From Panaeolus papilionaceus (lineage: Eukaryota; Basidiomycota; Agaricomycetes; Agaricales), in assembly GCA_015501605.1 (NCBI GenBank), contig JADNRZ010000002.1, positions 1,736,001-1,800,000 on the forward strand: a stretch of 64,000 nt of DNA. Direction: 5' to 3'. The first letter of the stretch is position 1. Each line of letters begins with the position of its first letter. The translations under genes were made by a program, and so were the position numbers. Of this stretch, positions 1-11,599 are shown piece by piece. The notes below the pieces were generated by a model that did no database searches, was not told the origin of the DNA, and saw only the letters and a program-made list of their open reading frames with translations.

Positions 1-464
1 GCTTATTTCTTTCGTTGCAGCCGAGACCGAGTCTACCAAGGATTCGTTATTTTGGTAAATTTAGTGCCCGCCCTTCGAACCGTACTGAACGACGGAGATG
101 CTGATGCTCAAGACCTTAACAACTTAATTGCCCAAGTATGTATCAGATGTCAACAAACTTTCCGATATCTGAATCTTTTCTTTTCCTTTTAGCTTCAAAA
201 AGGAGGTAACAACGGCCGCAGTGAGGACGTCCGTCGTCTTAAAACGGAAGTCGGTGGTTGGTTGAACGCCGCATTTTCACCCAGCATCCCTTTCTGCACT
301 AAGACGCGCACTGGCCGTGGCATTCAAAACGACATCACAGGTGCCCTCCTCTGCCCCATAGAATACGATTGGAACGACGAAAAGTACGTATTCATCGCAA
401 CACTACCCTCCCTCTTTCACCGACTTCAATCGGGACTCACCTTCATCAGGAAAAACCGGAATTG

Positions 465-950
465 ATTATAATGTTAAATAAGATGTAATAAGTTACAATA
501 AGTAGGGTCGTACATTATTGAAGCTTATCAGGTCTTATTGTGACTTATGCAATTGGTGTCGTTGATGCAATTTACTTATTAAGATATAATTGCCACTTAT
601 GGTAATATGGTTGATTTCACTTGAACGGAGATAATGTCGCAAAAAGCCAATGCATTCGTTCTTCTAACTCTACAGTATCTACTCTTCCTTAGCCTTTCCT
701 TTTCCTGCCTTCTTCGTCATACGATTGAGTAGCTCTTCTGTCTGTTGCAGTTCTATTTCCAAATCCAGCCGTCGAGCCGCAAGTATCCGAGCCTGCTCAT
801 AGGCCTCATCATGTGTGAGGTTGGAAGGGGAGGCGATCTGTGATAGGAACTCCGACTGGGGTGCAAGCAGTGGACGAACGAAAGAAGAGGAGGCTGGTAG
901 ACTGACTGCAGCTGATGAGGACTGCAACCGCAACTGCATTGGTTGTATGG
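465..950. mobile_element. Inserted segment inside the DUF6698 gene (unclassified)
   Basis: The segment separates two halves of one conserved domain. Its left part (465-620) is AT-rich and full of TAAGT/ACTTA motifs, including a near-perfect 14-bp inverted pair at 489-502 and 534-547. Its right part carries an opposite-strand open frame (939 down to 679, 86 codons) with a Ser-rich start, a 'DEAYEQARILAARRLDLE' helix and a Lys/Glu-rich end, which I do not recognise. No clear target-site duplication or terminal inverted repeat could be fixed at the edges, so the element class is open: a MITE, a captured gene fragment or a plain rearrangement are all possible. Confidence 0.35.
489..547. repeat. 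Imperfect inverted repeat (14-bp arms)
   Basis: TAAGTTACAATAAG at 489-502 faces CTTATTGTGACTTA at 534-547. Their reverse complements differ at one base, leaving a 31-bp loop. Further ACTTAT copies follow near 572 and 595. This resembles the subterminal repeats of small non-autonomous DNA transposons. Confidence 0.5.
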
Positions 951-1625
951 TGGGTGTGCTGGGACCCGGAGGATGTTGAGAACCAGTTTTTGCGAAGTAA
1001 CCTTCTTGTCAAGGTATGTGGCATCCGTACGTGAGTTCTGTCTGATTCGTACCCTGATGCCCACCCCCAGTCCTTTTGTGTAATATTTACCTCACCTACG
1101 TCCGCCGACTCTTTCGAGGACGTTGAGTCTGAAAACGGGCCAGTTAGAAAGAAGAGCCGGGCATCGGCATCTCAGAAGAAAGCCACGAAGGCCAATGTGG
1201 CCAATCTCCTGCATATGAATGGAATCGTAACATCCCGCTCCATTGCTTATGCCGCCGTTCTTGTAAGTATATCTGCTCTTTGTTGAATTGACCCAGACAA
1301 CTAACCTTATTTTTTTTTTAGCTTGCTTTTAGTCTCACTGATGCTGTTCAATGGGTCGATGTATACAATGGCTTCGCCTACCCGGCCCTTTGGGATTTCA
1401 TTGTTGATTACTTCGATGCGCCAGAAGATGATGCTTCAAAGAAAAGAGCCGATGATTTACTGCTCTGGTGGAACAAGTGAGATTGTGACAATGGGTTTTA
1501 ATGTACTGACTGACCGACTTATGATCAGGCAAGTCTTTCCTGAGCATGCTGCTTCCTCAACAAACTCCAAGAAGTCGCGCGACAAGCTCAAAATGCAACG
1601 TGCCCTCCGTGCGAATCAGATCTAG

Positions 1626-2160
1626 GACTCGGAACAGGATGACCCCCTTCAGACTACTTTTTAATACCTTGCGGCTTTAGATTGTGAACATAGAGTACAG
1701 ATATGGAATAATAAGTAATATTGTGTTTAATCCGTCTCTTTATCCATTTGATTCATAATATACGAGAATGGATAGTATTAACACAAAGCACTCAACAAGC
1801 GCTTGAGCCAATAATCGTGGTGGTGATTTGTGAGAGACAACATCAATGTTAATTGGTTGATGACAAGATATCATGCGCGTCCCTAACTTACAGAGATAGT
1901 TCAGTATGAGAGCATTTCGCGAGCTTCTACACTACACCACTTCTCACTATAGAAAGGGCCCAGACCTGTTTGCAAGTTGTCGGAGGCAACCAGGCGTTAG
2001 TGTCTCTGGCCGCCACATGCAATGATGGGATGTAAGTCATCGATGGAGCAGCATCTATTGTACTACTTCTAAGAAGTTCGCATCTTGAGCTTGAATCGTA
2101 CGGAACAATGATATATTGTTTGTCTGGTATGGCGAGATAAGTTTGATACCTTAGTTATAG
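1626..2160. other. Intergenic, no gene seen
   Basis: AT-rich sequence after the DUF6698 stop codon. I see no credible coding exon, RNA gene or element boundary here. The diverged repeat described next may begin at its right end: a partial match around 'aatgatat...gtctggtatggc' sits near 2105-2140. Confidence 0.5.
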
Positions 2161-2521
2161 AAAGCATTAATCATGCGACCTTAACTGTCGGTCCGACATG
2201 GGCGGATATTGAAAGCATGGAATAGCCAACTTCATTTTTTCTAATTGTAAGATGGAGATGGTCTGACATAAATATCACTGAGTGTAATCAAACTGGCAGC
2301 TTGCTGGTGACATTCGGGCATATAGTATAGACAGTGTATGACGAAATGCGAATCATATCCCACTTGTAGAAGGCATCAATCCTGCGAACATCACTACATG
2401 TTTGGTCTGGGGTGGCATTGAAAGCGTAGAATAGCCAGCTTACAAATTTCTAATCGTAGGATGGAGATGGCCTCACATAGATGTCACCGAATGTAATCAA
2501 AATGGCAGCTTGTTGGTTGCA
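2161..2521. repeat. Diverged direct repeat, two copies of about 152 bp
   Basis: Copy A is about 2161-2313 and copy B about 2370-2521, an offset of about 209 bp. Shared blocks in the same order are: 'gcatyaatc.tgcga', 'attgaaagc.t.gaatagcca', 'ctaat.gtaggatggagatgg', 'aca.a.atcac', 'gtaatcaaa.tggcagcttg'. The copies differ at scattered positions, so the duplication is old. No coding frame runs through both. It lies directly downstream (minus sense) of the retrotransposon gag ORF and could be part of that insertion or older host sequence. Confidence 0.7.
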
Positions 2522-2633
2522 ATGATATGAAGGAGGGTGCTCAGGTATTCTCTATATATACCATGTTGTCATCTGAGATCAAAATTACGACGCTCGCATT
2601 GGATGGCATCGCTGATATGACCCTACATGTCCC

Positions 2634-3962
2634 TCATAATGCATTACTGGTTTCTCCTAAATTTACTGATGTCTTCTGCCAACTATCCCGATGGATTATC
2701 TTTTTGAAGAAGTTTGCGCTCGCTATCGATCTATCTTCCAATCCGTTGTATTGTTCGATTTCTCTTATTGTGCTCTCGTTGCTTGGGTCAAACTCTACCG
2801 GGACGAAGTCCACGATAACCTTGATTGTCTTCTCCTTCATGGTGACTGTGCCTCCCATCTTCCCTATGATGCCCTCCTTGCCCTCCGTCTTAACCCACAG
2901 CGCTCCTTCCACAGTGTTGACCATCATCATCACCCCCCCATTCCTCAGCCTCCTGGCGTCAATGAACTTCACCCCCTCTGGTACTGTTCCTCCCTCATTC
3001 GCCATCAATTCTAATGCGCGATTCGCTTTCTCCACCATGGTTGTCTTATCCAAGCCATTGAACGGGTCGTGTTCTACCCCTCTTGTTTTGTCAAAGAAGA
3101 TTGTCCTTCTATCTTCGTCACTGAGTGCTAGTTGCACTTTCTTCTCCCGCGGGCGTCCTGCCGTACGCGCTGCATCCGCATATGAGTTCGTCTTTGGCCT
3201 TCCTAACCTTGGCGGTATGAAACCGTCTCCATCCGCTCTCGGGTCGCTCCCCATCTCTGTCTGACCTCCTCCTTTGCCTCCTCCTGTGTTATATCCTGTT
3301 CCTCCTCTCGCCTCCATTGTACCAAATGTGTTTCCCTCCTTTTCATTGTTCCTCTTCGTGACTTCTACCAGTTTCTCCTCCCATTTCTCCTCCATTTCCT
3401 TTCCTCCCTCCACTATCTTGTCCACGAGTTCCTCCTTTGTTTTTTCCAACTCTGTCTTCATCTCGTCTATGGTTTTCTGTCTCGCATGAGATATGGCCAG
3501 CGTTACTTGTCTGATGGTTTCGTTGTGTAGCTCTCTTGTTTCAGCATCGTTTACCAGAAAGGCGACTGCATTCGTTGCTGTCCTGATACTTCCCAAGGGC
3601 ATTTTGTTTGCTAATTCAAACAGGATTGCTCCAAGTTCGTATAAGCTGATCACGTCGTCGTCATCTGCTAGCTTGGTAAGGTTCATGTCTTTCAGGAAAT
3701 CCTTTGCACTCTGACAGTTGTCAATGACTGTTCTCGCTCCAGGGCTAGTAGTTGGGCTTTGGTTGTTCCTCGTCGCTTCCTGTTGGCTCGTGGCTTTTCC
3801 TCCCGGGGTGTGGGGTACTGGGGCTTGAGCTGGGGTGACATTTCTATTTGGGTTGCTGGTGTTTGTCAGGCGGCGGTTTGCTGGAGCAATTCCTGGCGGG
3901 TTCACGGGGGCGAAGAAGTTCGATTTATTACTGGGTTTGTTTTGGTGTGCCATATTTAGCAA
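2634..3962 (-). mobile_element. Gag-like ORF1 of a non-LTR retrotransposon (truncated)
   Basis: A 442-codon intronless frame, unlike the intron-rich host genes around it. The start is Pro/Asn-rich and low complexity. A helical region follows (about residues 80-190, with Lys/Glu-rich coiled coil), then a Gly-rich linker and 'TNSYADAARTAG', a motif typical of gag proteins in basidiomycete LINE elements. A compact domain comes next (about 275-420) with 'VEKANRALELM', 'EGVKFIDARRLRNGGVMM' and 'GALWVKTEGKEG'. The frame ends before any CCHC zinc knuckle, and no reverse transcriptase or endonuclease is present downstream, so the element is incomplete. It is inserted tail-away from REV3; the Lys-poor 5' leader reaches to within about 40 bp of the REV3 stop. 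Gag assignment is by architecture, not by a search. Confidence 0.6.
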
Positions 3963-4105
3963 TTAAAGATATAGCAAGGTTATGTTTATTGACTGTATCT
4001 ACTCGATACTATCACTACCTCCTTGAAGTCTCGCTGTAATAGCGTGGGAAACTTCTGAGATGGTCGTGGTAGCGGATCAAGCTCGTCCCCTTTGGACTGT
4101 TACGC
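3963..4105 (-). mobile_element. Probable 5' leader of the retrotransposon
   Basis: Read on the minus strand, this stretch runs from a GC-rich block near 4100 ('gtccaaaggggacgagc') to the gag ATG at 3962 and is non-coding. It lies between the gag start and the REV3 stop codon at 4141, so the element's 5' end probably falls here. The exact junction is not visible. Confidence 0.35.
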
Positions 4106-4140
4106 CATAACAACAATATAAAATTACATATACACATGCA

Positions 4141-7100
4141 TCAAGCATACATACTATTGTCGCTATCGTTGTCCATTGGTATGAGATCATTTTCGTCTTC
4201 GCTATCATTTAGGACTGTTCTTGCCTCGTCGTCCTCGATTTCTTCCTCCCTAGCGCAAACACCATCCTCTAACGCTTCTGAAAGCCCCATGAACAACGGG
4301 ATCAGTTCCATTTCATCTTCCGCTCGTCGCCTTGCATAAAACCAAGGGCAATCAAGCGACTCGCAGCTGATGGGCTCAGCGGGTGCTGCTTGCGTGCAAT
4401 TTTTGCAAACTAGTTGGCTGTTCTTTAGACGTTGTTCTCTTCGATTTGTGCGATAGGCGAGGTTTGACAGGGCGGCTTGAGAGAATACCTGACAGCTGTC
4501 GCACACCTCTAACCAGGTGATGCATTAGTAGGAATGAAAGGGATCATTTTGCAGTAATTGACCTTGGTAAGCTGGGTCCCCACAGGATAAACACTGAGTA
4601 TTGTGGAAATGTTGGGCCAGATTCATCCTATCTGGACTTCCGGGAAGTGTGGACATAGGTGCAGATTTTCTTGGAGAGACCAACTGAGGCACTGTGGCTC
4701 GTGGCATTTCTGTGAACCATTGCTTGACATCACACCCTATGAGATTAAATATCCTCTCCAAAGGAGGGATCAGTACACGGGTAATGTAGTACAGTGCGTC
4801 CAGCTTTTGATTCCTGTCAGGGGTCAGTAAGTGCTCGCCTGTTAGAATGAGGCAAGCTACCCATCGTTTATAAACTCTAACGGATCCATTGCCCGGTCTA
4901 CCAGCCTAGTGCCAGGTAGGCCCTTGGTGATGACGTAGGGAATGCGATCGCCATAGAGCGGCTCATTATGAGGGTCTTCGACCATCCGCTTTGCAGCAAC
5001 CATGACGCCCGGGGGTGGCGCACCTTGCTCGCTGCATCGATATTCAGTCAGTGACCGGAAAGACACATCTATGTCTTGATGACCTACCTATATGTACCCA
5101 TTCTGACTTCTTTAGCAAAAATAAAGTCTTGTACAGACGCTTTATTTTCCAGCAACTTTCTCCAAGATCGGCAGCAGTAGTCTTTGACCTCAGCGAGATC
5201 TTGCGTCCTAAATAAGATCCTTTATTCGAGTCGTAAGCTTGGTCAGCAAAGGATAGGAGAGATATTACTTCAAACAATGCTCGACCATTTTGCGTTGCGC
5301 TGGTATACCGTCCCTTCTGATGGTTTCTATGCCCTTTGCGTCGAATACAGCCTCGGTTTCGTCCACACTTTCGTACTTGAACCCGACATAACGCTTCTTG
5401 GCCAGAAGTACGCACGGAAGGTAGACCTAATCCATGTCAAATGTGCTTTAAATTGGTTATAGGTTATTGTGGTATTACCTTCTCAAACTTGAATTTGACT
5501 GGGGCTGGGTTGGATGCTGTGACAGAGTCAGCCATTTCATTTCCTATAACAAATGCCTGTTCTTTGGTTTTTCCAAGCAGATACCTGAAGGGAATAAACA
5601 TCAGTTAAGGTTTCCTGGACGAGAGCACAGATATCCCTCACACAAAGAGGCTGTCAGTATCACCGTAGACTACCTGCGGAAAAGAAGTCATGGATTCTTT
5701 GATACTCTATATCAAACCCACCTTGGCACTCCATTTGGGATTACTTTCGATGATGTCGATGGCCTGAAGCAAACCGTTAGCGATATCGATAGACGAAGCG
5801 AGGTGGCATTCTGTCGCACCTTTTCAAGGGTTTCCCGCCCGCTCTGCACAATGCTGTCGGCAATCTCCACAGCTGGCATTCTACCCGAGAACGTTGCACC
5901 AGTATATCCGTAGGTGACGTTGGCAATGTATTTGAGACCAAGCTGACGAGCGTTCAAGATTCGCTTCCTGGCCTGGTGGTCATGTCAGTGGAACTCAATC
6001 ACAAGCACGATAGGAAGACCTTGTCTGCTCGTTTCATGCCTTGCTTGACCATGACTCGTGTTTCCAAGAGTTCGAAAAGCATGCGACCAAGAAGTCCTTT
6101 CCGGACTTCAGGTTTGACATACATGATACCGTTTGGAGAGACTGTTTGCGTTGTGAGCACAAGTACGTCAAATCAGCAGATCAGACGCGTACTTGTTATA
6201 TGATTCTTTAGTTTGGCAAGTGTGCCTGGGGCAATTGGGAGGTCATCAACTACACCGAGTTTGTACTTGCCTTTGAAGTCGTGGATGCGGCCTAGGCATG
6301 TCGAGTAACAATAATTATAGGCAATCATAATAGATGGGTACAACGATTGAAAATCCAAAATAACCATCGGGCTAGTGTAGAAAGCTGATGTTGGTTCCAT
6401 AATGAGCGGCATGCATTCTGCGGCATTTTGACGCCCAACCTGGGTTAAAACGAGGTCAGAAAAGGTTAAAGCGGGTGAAATGCATGCATACATCATCTCT
6501 GCTGGGTGATATCATCACCAAGTTCTCGGGTTTTCCTATTCGAAACAAAAAGGATTCCACTTTGAACTGAGACCCTCGAGAGATAACCGAGAAGAAATCA
6601 ACTCCAAAGACCCGAGCGAATTCACTGCAGGCCTTGCATCAGAGAGATGAACATCGGGGTCTTTGGGTCAACCGCTGCTTACGCTGTTTTGTCAACAATT
6701 TCGGCGGCGGTCAATATCTCAAGATTTGCACGAGTGCGCATCGACATATATCGAAAAAGTTGCGCACTGTGAGCCGGCACTGCGCTATGGAACCATTGCG
6801 TAAGGACTTCGTTGCTATGCTTTGGACATCTGCACAAGATAACTTTAGGGCTGCTCCTGAAAGAGGAATTGTAAACATACCGTCTTCCTAGAAAATTGAA
6901 CATGGCATTCTCAAACGTATAGCTGGTCAAGGCTTTTTCTGATCTCATAATTCTCCATAAATTTAGGACATGGCGTCCAGTGACCTTCAATGTGGTTGTT
7001 TTACGTAGGCCCCATTGATCAATCTGGGCGAAGCTATGTCGGGGTGGGGCACGAGAGATCAGAGAGGAGAACTCTAGGCCTTGATAGTAATGTGTTGTGT

Positions 7101-10036
7101 CAAGGTTCCACAAATGGAGAAGTGCTGATTGAATAACTTACCCAGACTATGACTCCTTTGGTCCAAGTAACCCCAGGAGCTGTATTGAACCTCCCAACCC
7201 GTTATAATGTCGGGATCAAAGTCTACAACGATGTCAATAAGCTTGTTTATAAGGTCGATTTCTGTTGAGAATTCCTCCATTGTAAATTGGCGCAATCGTT
7301 TCTGATTGAACGAGTTGCCTTGGACGACGAGAACACTCGACTTGGCAGTATCCTCATCTGAAACTCGAAAAGTAAAGAAAACTGCAGCAACAGGGTCGAT
7401 TTCAGGATCAGGTACTTTGTTTTCCCGAGTCGGGACTGCGGTCAGGGTGAATCAGAAAAGGCGCCTGACATTGTATCAATCGCTACCCACCAAAAACCTC
7501 CAAGGAAAAAATGGACAATTGGGATCGAGCCCGGGAATCAGCATCCGGCTTTAAGGGCGACGCTTTAAGTCCATAGGTATTGATTGGAGTAGGTCCTTCG
7601 ATCTATACAATGCACGGATAAGATAGGATGAGATGCGAGGGTTTATATATACATATGAAGGGTGCAAAGGATTGACCTGTGATCTGAATCGGGTTTTAGA
7701 GCGGCTTTTGCTGAATTCCTTGTCGCGAAATTGTTGTACTTGCTTCCTACTAGGCGGGCAATGGGCGTATTCCCATCCACCCACCCCAGATGGGTCTAGA
7801 GCAGTAGACGCGATACACATGGAAGGGTCCGAAATGGGCGACGAGGTCCATTCTTCGAGATGTGCAATTCCCTGTCCACCCTTCAGACGATAGGTAAGGC
7901 CAGCATATTCTTTGGTTCTATCGGGGATGTCGACATCACGCGAGTAAAAGGCTTGTTGGTAAACGCGTTGAGGCAAGTTAAACAAAGGCAAACTGTCTCT
8001 TAAGTCTGAGCGAGTTGGTGGGCGTACATGATACTCATAACGATTGTCATTCGAGGCCCGACAAAGTTGGTACGCAGTAGAGGGTAGGATAGAGCGAATA
8101 GGCCTTGTTTTAGTGACTAGGTGATATGTATCAGAGGCGTCGGTGTCGTCATTCAAAAATTTAACATCTTGTGGCATGACCTCTTCATCGGAATCAGAGC
8201 TATCGTCGTGCCTATGAAACCAATTACGGTTACTTATCAAGACAGGAAGAATAAAAGGTACCCTGTTAGTCTCTGAGAGCTTTCATGTGCAGCTGCGGTG
8301 CCCCTTGGTACCCTATCCTGAACCTAAGTGCCAAATTCGCGTCTGCAGTAGGTGTACCCACCTTGTCGGCGTCAGTGAACCTTCTCGGGAAATGGGCCTC
8401 GGACCCGTAGGTGTAGTCGGGCTTGAAATCTCATTAAGCGCCGCGTAGTGATTGAGCATAGAATCATCTGACCTCGGTAATCGATAGGAATCAGCCTGCG
8501 GCGTATTTGGAGTATTCGTCGAGTTGTCAAGAAATGGATTGGCATCATCGTCACTGAAATACCTTCAGAATAGTCTGACACACAAGAACCTGTTGAACAC
8601 ACCTTTTTTCAACCTCGGGCAAATTTTCTTGGTCATCCGCTTCTAAAAACATCTCATCTGTGTCGAGGTTTTCCTCTTCGACTTGTTCCTCTGCATGCTC
8701 CTCATTCTCCCAGTCATGGTTTGTGCCATTCATATCGTCTTGTTTCCAATCTTCAAGTCCCAAATGTGCCTCCTGCATATCGAGAGCAAGATCCTGGCTA
8801 GATAACATAGACACATCAACATCAACTTCGTCTTCGTGGCCATCCAGCATGGCAGGATCCTCATTCAAAACTTCATTGCGGTTGTCCATATTATCTTCTG
8901 CGACGTCGAGAACTTCTCTCTGTACTGGTCGCCAGGTTTTATACTTCTTCTCCCAAGCTACTTGAACGCTGTCGAAACTTGAAATGACACTGCTTTCCCA
9001 CTCTGATCCTGGGCCACGGTCGACTACAGGCGAGTTGTGCTCCCTCTCCAACCTTTGGCGAACGTCCTCCCACCACCTGGCTTCTGCAACCCATTCCCCC
9101 CGCGATGTTCTTGAAGATTCACTGGGGTCGACAGGCATAACTGGTGTGGGGTTCAGCCCGAGCTTTTGTCGGTGCTTACGCTCATCATCCCACAGTTCAC
9201 CGACGCTAGGAACGAGTGGTGTCAAATCAGCATCAATTGGCCTCCCTTCCGCTTGAGCTGGGATATTTCGTGCCTTGAGCCGATGTCTGTTGAGGATATG
9301 GGGGGCAATGGCATCTATTTCTAATGGCATGCGTGATTGCCGAAAGTAAGATGATGGTTCGAGCTGGATAGCAACCATATCAGGAGGATTGGCTTCTTGT
9401 TCTTCATCATCTTCAGGGCAACGCTGTTGAGCATGCTCGAGTTCAATCATACCACAGCCATATAGCCCGAAGTCGCACATAAACTGCAGCACATAGCTGA
9501 GATGGCTTTCGTATACACGAAAACGGGTGCCCATGACGCTTCCAGACTGAAGGATGGCTGCTGTTCGGCTAATATGAGAAGGGTCTGCAACCAAGATTTT
9601 TAAAAAAGGACTGAAGCCTGAGTGATATCCATAGAAGTGAATTCCTTTGACAAGGACAACAGCGCGAATATATTGGGATTGAGGAGAATCTGGATTTCGT
9701 CGGAGGGACACCGCAATCGCATGATTTAAAGAGCGGAAGAGCTTTGCGGTGAAACGTTTGACTGGGTTGAGAGATGAGTTATTCACGAAATAAGTATGGA
9801 GAAAAGTTGAGTGGCATACCATATTGACGGTCCATCTTCGCTGGATATTCAACGAAAAAGTATGGATAAACTTGGTGAATATGGAGGCATGCGCGCTGCT
9901 TAGTGGTACTACATGTTCCAAATATTCTAAGGACAGGAACTTTGGGAAGGGATGAGTTGTCGAGATCACCGGGAGGCGAAAGGGCATAGTCGATTTGGTT
10001 GATGGATACGCTCAACAAGGGATTCTTGTCTAACAT
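4141..10036 (-). CDS. REV3: DNA polymerase zeta catalytic subunit (Rev3)
   Basis: Catalytic subunit of the error-prone B-family polymerase that extends past DNA lesions with Rev7. About 21 exons encode roughly 1,600 residues. Exon 1 (9820-10036) gives the Rev3 N-terminus with 'INQIDYALSPPG' and 'HIHQVYPYFFVEY'. After a 58-nt intron, exon 2 (8603-9761) carries 'AVVLVKGIHFYG' and a long acidic linker. The exonuclease-like region has 'DPDIITGWEVQ'. Polymerase motif A is 'DFQSLYPSIMIAYNYCYS', motif B region 'KPEVRKGLLGRML' and 'ANVTYGYTGA', motif C 'VVYGDTDSLF', followed by 'VYLPCVLLAKKRYVGFK'. The last exons hold two Cys clusters: a zinc-type 'CLSCGDP...CDSC' and a second 'CKNC...CESLDC' that binds Fe-S in B-family polymerases. 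No lesion in the core is seen. The intron near 8330-8365 is unusually short however it is drawn and remains uncertain. Confidence 0.95.
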
Positions 10037-10411
10037 ATTTTTTTGATAATATTCAGGCAGAGCAGACCTCCCCGTCTTACTTGATTATATTGAGCTTTTC
10101 GTGGTTCAATCTTTGCTTGGACCTTAAAAATGACTGATGCACGTCAAAATATAACCTAGGGTATCGCAGCTACTTTACCCCTTGTTGTCGTTATTAATGA
10201 AGTCAGAGGTAGAAACAACTTGGAAGTGGGAGGCAAGTTCCTAACATGTTGGGTTCCAAGTTTGAACTTGGGACAACGATGAAGATCACAGAAAGCACAG
10301 CCCCATAGACAGTCACGACGTCGTTGGTCCCGGATCGAGCGAAAATGTTTGCAATGTCTTTAAATGGACATATCTTTACAACTTCAATCTGCGTTTATCG
10401 TCTACATGGAG
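10037..10411. other. Intergenic between REV3 start and epimerase stop
   Basis: About 375 bp that must hold the REV3 promoter and the 3' end of the epimerase transcript. No distinct motif recognised. Confidence 0.5.
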
Positions 10412-11477
10412 TCACTCAGATTGTACAGTCAAGACTTGTTGACCAATCCAACTCTTTCCAGGCTCGAGAGTGGCAAATCCCTCCACGTATCCAGGTTCAA
10501 CACAAATGTAACGTTTCCTAAAAAAAGAAAAAGGTCGATTTGAGGCCTGTATGACGAGTTTATTGAATCCGTACCACCCATCGGATTCCATATCCATAAT
10601 TCTGAAACCTTCTTCTTGGGGGTTCCAAACAACGACGTCCTTAAAGTTCACAGCCCTGACTTGCATACCTCCACCTGGCCATGTTACAGTGTATTTTCCT
10701 GGGCCGTCGATGTAAACTGAATCCGTGAACTTTTTGACATCAACCGCAGCGCGAGTTTCGTCCTGAAGTAAGGCTCTTCCTTCAGGTGTGGGATCCGTCT
10801 TGTCACGAAACTTCAAGCCCTGAAGGGGTGAAACTGTAGCCTCATCGGCGGGAGCTTTGATATAAGTGTGAAGAAGCGCTTGAAAAATCAAAGTGTCTGT
10901 GGAAGAAGTGTTCTCGACGTGGATATCTGTGCTGAGTTGGTGCTCGGCGAGTGTCACGACGTAAATCAAACGGAAAGGCTTTGGGAACAGAGCTTGTATC
11001 CTTTCGTTTGTGTCCAATACTGAATTGGATCAGGGGTGATTAACAAGATGAAATCAGGCAGAAGGATAAATCATTGTACCAAATCTGACAGACACCCCTG
11101 CGTCGTTATCCATCACAGTGGAATCATATTTCCAAGTTTCTTTGCGAGCAAAACCATGCTGAGGTAGCTTCTCGTGGTCGGGGTGTGTTGGTGCCCCAAA
11201 GCATGGGAAGACAACAGGTATGCCACCACGAACTGGTTGAGACCCGTCAAGCTTTGCTCTCGATGATAAGAAAATTCGTTCTTGAAGCTTTCCAGAGCCA
11301 TCAGCTACTTTCCACGATGTTATCGTAGCACCATAGAGTAGAATGCTAACGGTTGACCCCTAATCGTGATTGATAACGGGATGATCAGCTTCGATTAAGT
11401 GACAAACGGCGATGTGATTTGGATGGTACCTTGGGATGTGTTAGTATATATCTCTCTTGTTCGTGGATGACTGGCAT
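10412..11477 (-). CDS. Glucose-6-phosphate 1-epimerase (aldose 1-epimerase family)
   Basis: Interconverts alpha and beta anomers of hexose 6-phosphates in the cytosol; the closest characterised fungal relative I know is yeast YMR099C. The start codon at 11475-11477 opens a short first exon ('MPVIHEQERYILTHPK'). The next exons read 'VSILLYGATITSWKV', 'PVRGGIPVVFPCFGAP' and 'LPQHGFARKETW' (the conserved His of the family), then 'HVENTS' and 'FQALLHTYIKA'. The C-terminal exon gives 'RYICVEPGYVEGFATLEPG' and ends 'GQQVLTVQSE'. The 'CVEPG' Glu is the expected catalytic base. Four exons, about 290-300 residues, full length. A Tc1/mariner element begins only about 97 bp upstream of the start codon and may have altered its promoter. 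Confidence 0.9.
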
Positions 11478-11573
11478 GGTGGTGTTAAATTGCAAGGTGA
11501 AGGTAGATAAACTCGGTAACACATACTCAGTCTCTACATTAATGACGTCATATACGCACACCACTTGAAGCTA

Positions 11574-11599
11574 CAGTAGCGGACAATCAAAGACGACAA
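11574..11599 (+). repeat. Left terminal inverted repeat of the Tc1/mariner element
   Basis: 26 bp, identical to the reverse complement of 12482-12507. Preceded by TA. Confidence 0.93.

Larger units (their letters stand above)
21..1625 (+). pseudogene. DUF6698-domain protein gene, 5'-partial and interrupted
   Basis: Readable exons are 21-135, 193-383, about 955-1013, about 1071-1263, about 1321-1477 and about 1530-1625, joined by ordinary short introns. The translation carries landmarks I associate with the basidiomycete DUF6698 family: 'NDITGALLCPIEYDW', 'FLRSNLLVK', 'CVIFTSPTSA', 'SIAYAAVL' and 'LLLWWNKQVFP'. The beginning lies outside the window. Between 'YDWNDEK' (ends 383) and 'DPEDVENQ' (starts about 955) the roughly 25 residues expected in the family are missing and replaced by about 500 bp of AT-rich and opposite-strand sequence, so the gene is probably broken by an insertion. 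The function of DUF6698 is unknown; members are multicopy in mushroom genomes. Family call fairly sure; pseudogene status is inference. Confidence 0.65.

Noticed and set aside
679..939. 86-codon minus-strand frame as an independent gene
   Set aside because: Looks coding at its C-terminal half but has no upstream exons, lies inside the segment that breaks DUF6698 and has no known domain; kept only as part of the insertion.
2527..3264. 245-codon plus-strand frame
   Set aside because: Antisense to the gag-like ORF; its composition is a mirror of that coding sequence and it has no family features of its own.
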